Source: Luidia sarsii (Eukaryota; Echinodermata; Asteroidea; Paxillosida; Luidiidae). From it: a stretch of 64,000 bases of DNA. The notes beneath the pieces were generated by a model. It was not told the DNA's origin. It searched no databases and worked only from the letters and a program-made list of their open reading frames with translations. Position numbers and translations under genes: made by a program. The stretch covers positions 1,007,714 through 1,071,713 of the forward strand of contig OX465117.1 of the NCBI GenBank assembly GCA_949987565.1, in the 5' to 3' direction. This document shows positions 63,697-64,000 of the stretch, piece after piece. Position 1 is the stretch's first letter, and the number at the start of each line of letters is the position of its first letter.

Positions 63697-64000
63697 TTTG
63701 TTAGCTTTGGCTGGTACTAATATTTGGGAATGGAGGCCTAAGCCTTCCTTCAGACTAGTCACCCCTCCCAGTTCTATTTGTCAGCCTTGGCTGGCAGTTT
63801 ACCACCAATAGGGATGGAGGCTTATGCCTTGCTTCAGACTAGTCACCCCATATAGTTCTATTTGTCAGCCTTGGCTGGCAGTCTACCGCCAAAAGGGATG
63901 GAGGCTCATGCCTTGCTTCAGACTAGTCACCCCTCCCAGTTCTACTTGTCAGCCTTGGCTGGCAGTTTACCACCAATAGGGATGGAGGCTTGTGCCTTGC
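63697..64000. repeat. Tandem repeat of about 85 bp running off the window
   Basis: Three to four copies of a unit of about 85 bp containing TCTATTTGTCAGCCTTGGCT, AATAGGGATGGAGGCT and TTCAGACTAGTCACCCC. The first copy is diverged, later ones are nearly identical, and the array continues past the end of the window. Confidence 0.92.

Overview
The window is nuclear DNA from a multicellular animal. Its genes are split by many GT-AG introns, and much of the non-coding space is short inverted-repeat elements, foldback hairpins and minisatellites. An AT-rich, repeat-dense genome of this kind suits a marine invertebrate, perhaps an echinoderm or another invertebrate deuterostome. The taxon is inference; animal origin is secure from the gene structures.

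Five protein genes can be supported. (1) 8579-14591 (+): a two-exon galactose 3-O-sulfotransferase-like Golgi enzyme, with a signal-anchor exon 4.7 kb upstream of the catalytic exon. (2) 25156-30076 (+): a four-exon, 166-residue cysteine-containing secreted protein of unknown function with a TATA box. (3) 32959-35281 (-): a three-exon mitochondrial ATP synthase subunit g (ATP5MG). (4) 37231-50946 (+): MRE11, the nuclease of the MRE11-RAD50-NBS1 complex, read here as 18 coding exons giving 679 residues with phases that agree at every junction. (5) 59175-62922 (-): the last three exons of an unidentified, probably membrane, protein. ATP5MG and MRE11 are divergent, about 2 kb apart.

Layout: 1-8578 is mostly non-coding, with a 1.8-kb minisatellite built on the palindrome CCAACGTTGG. 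8579-14591 is the sulfotransferase and its repeat-filled intron. 14592-25100 is a field of MITE-like elements. 25156-30076 is the secreted-protein gene, with introns full of insertions. 30077-32958 holds a CAGT/CAGC array and tRNA-like sequence. 32959-50946 is the ATP5MG/MRE11 pair; several MRE11 introns each carry their own large tandem array. 50947-58300 is again repeats. 58314-62922 holds the membrane-protein exons, a 650-bp CT tract and a 35-bp minisatellite. The window ends in a tandem repeat of about 85 bp.

The most unusual signal lies in the repeats. Several dispersed families share one architecture: a short helix I, CTGANGA or a decayed form of it, a one-base spacer, a helix II hairpin, then GAAAC and GTC or GTT, and the helix I return strand. 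This is the layout of a type I hammerhead ribozyme with minimal helix III, known from Penelope-like elements and metazoan retrozymes. Some copies keep the whole conserved core (46203-46246 +, 11303-11347 -, 49892-49927 -, 57572-57612 -). The commonest family keeps the fold but has lost core residues, and in an MRE11 intron its 32-bp core has been amplified in tandem on its own. No reverse transcriptase or transposase gene is visible, so all mobile elements here look non-autonomous.
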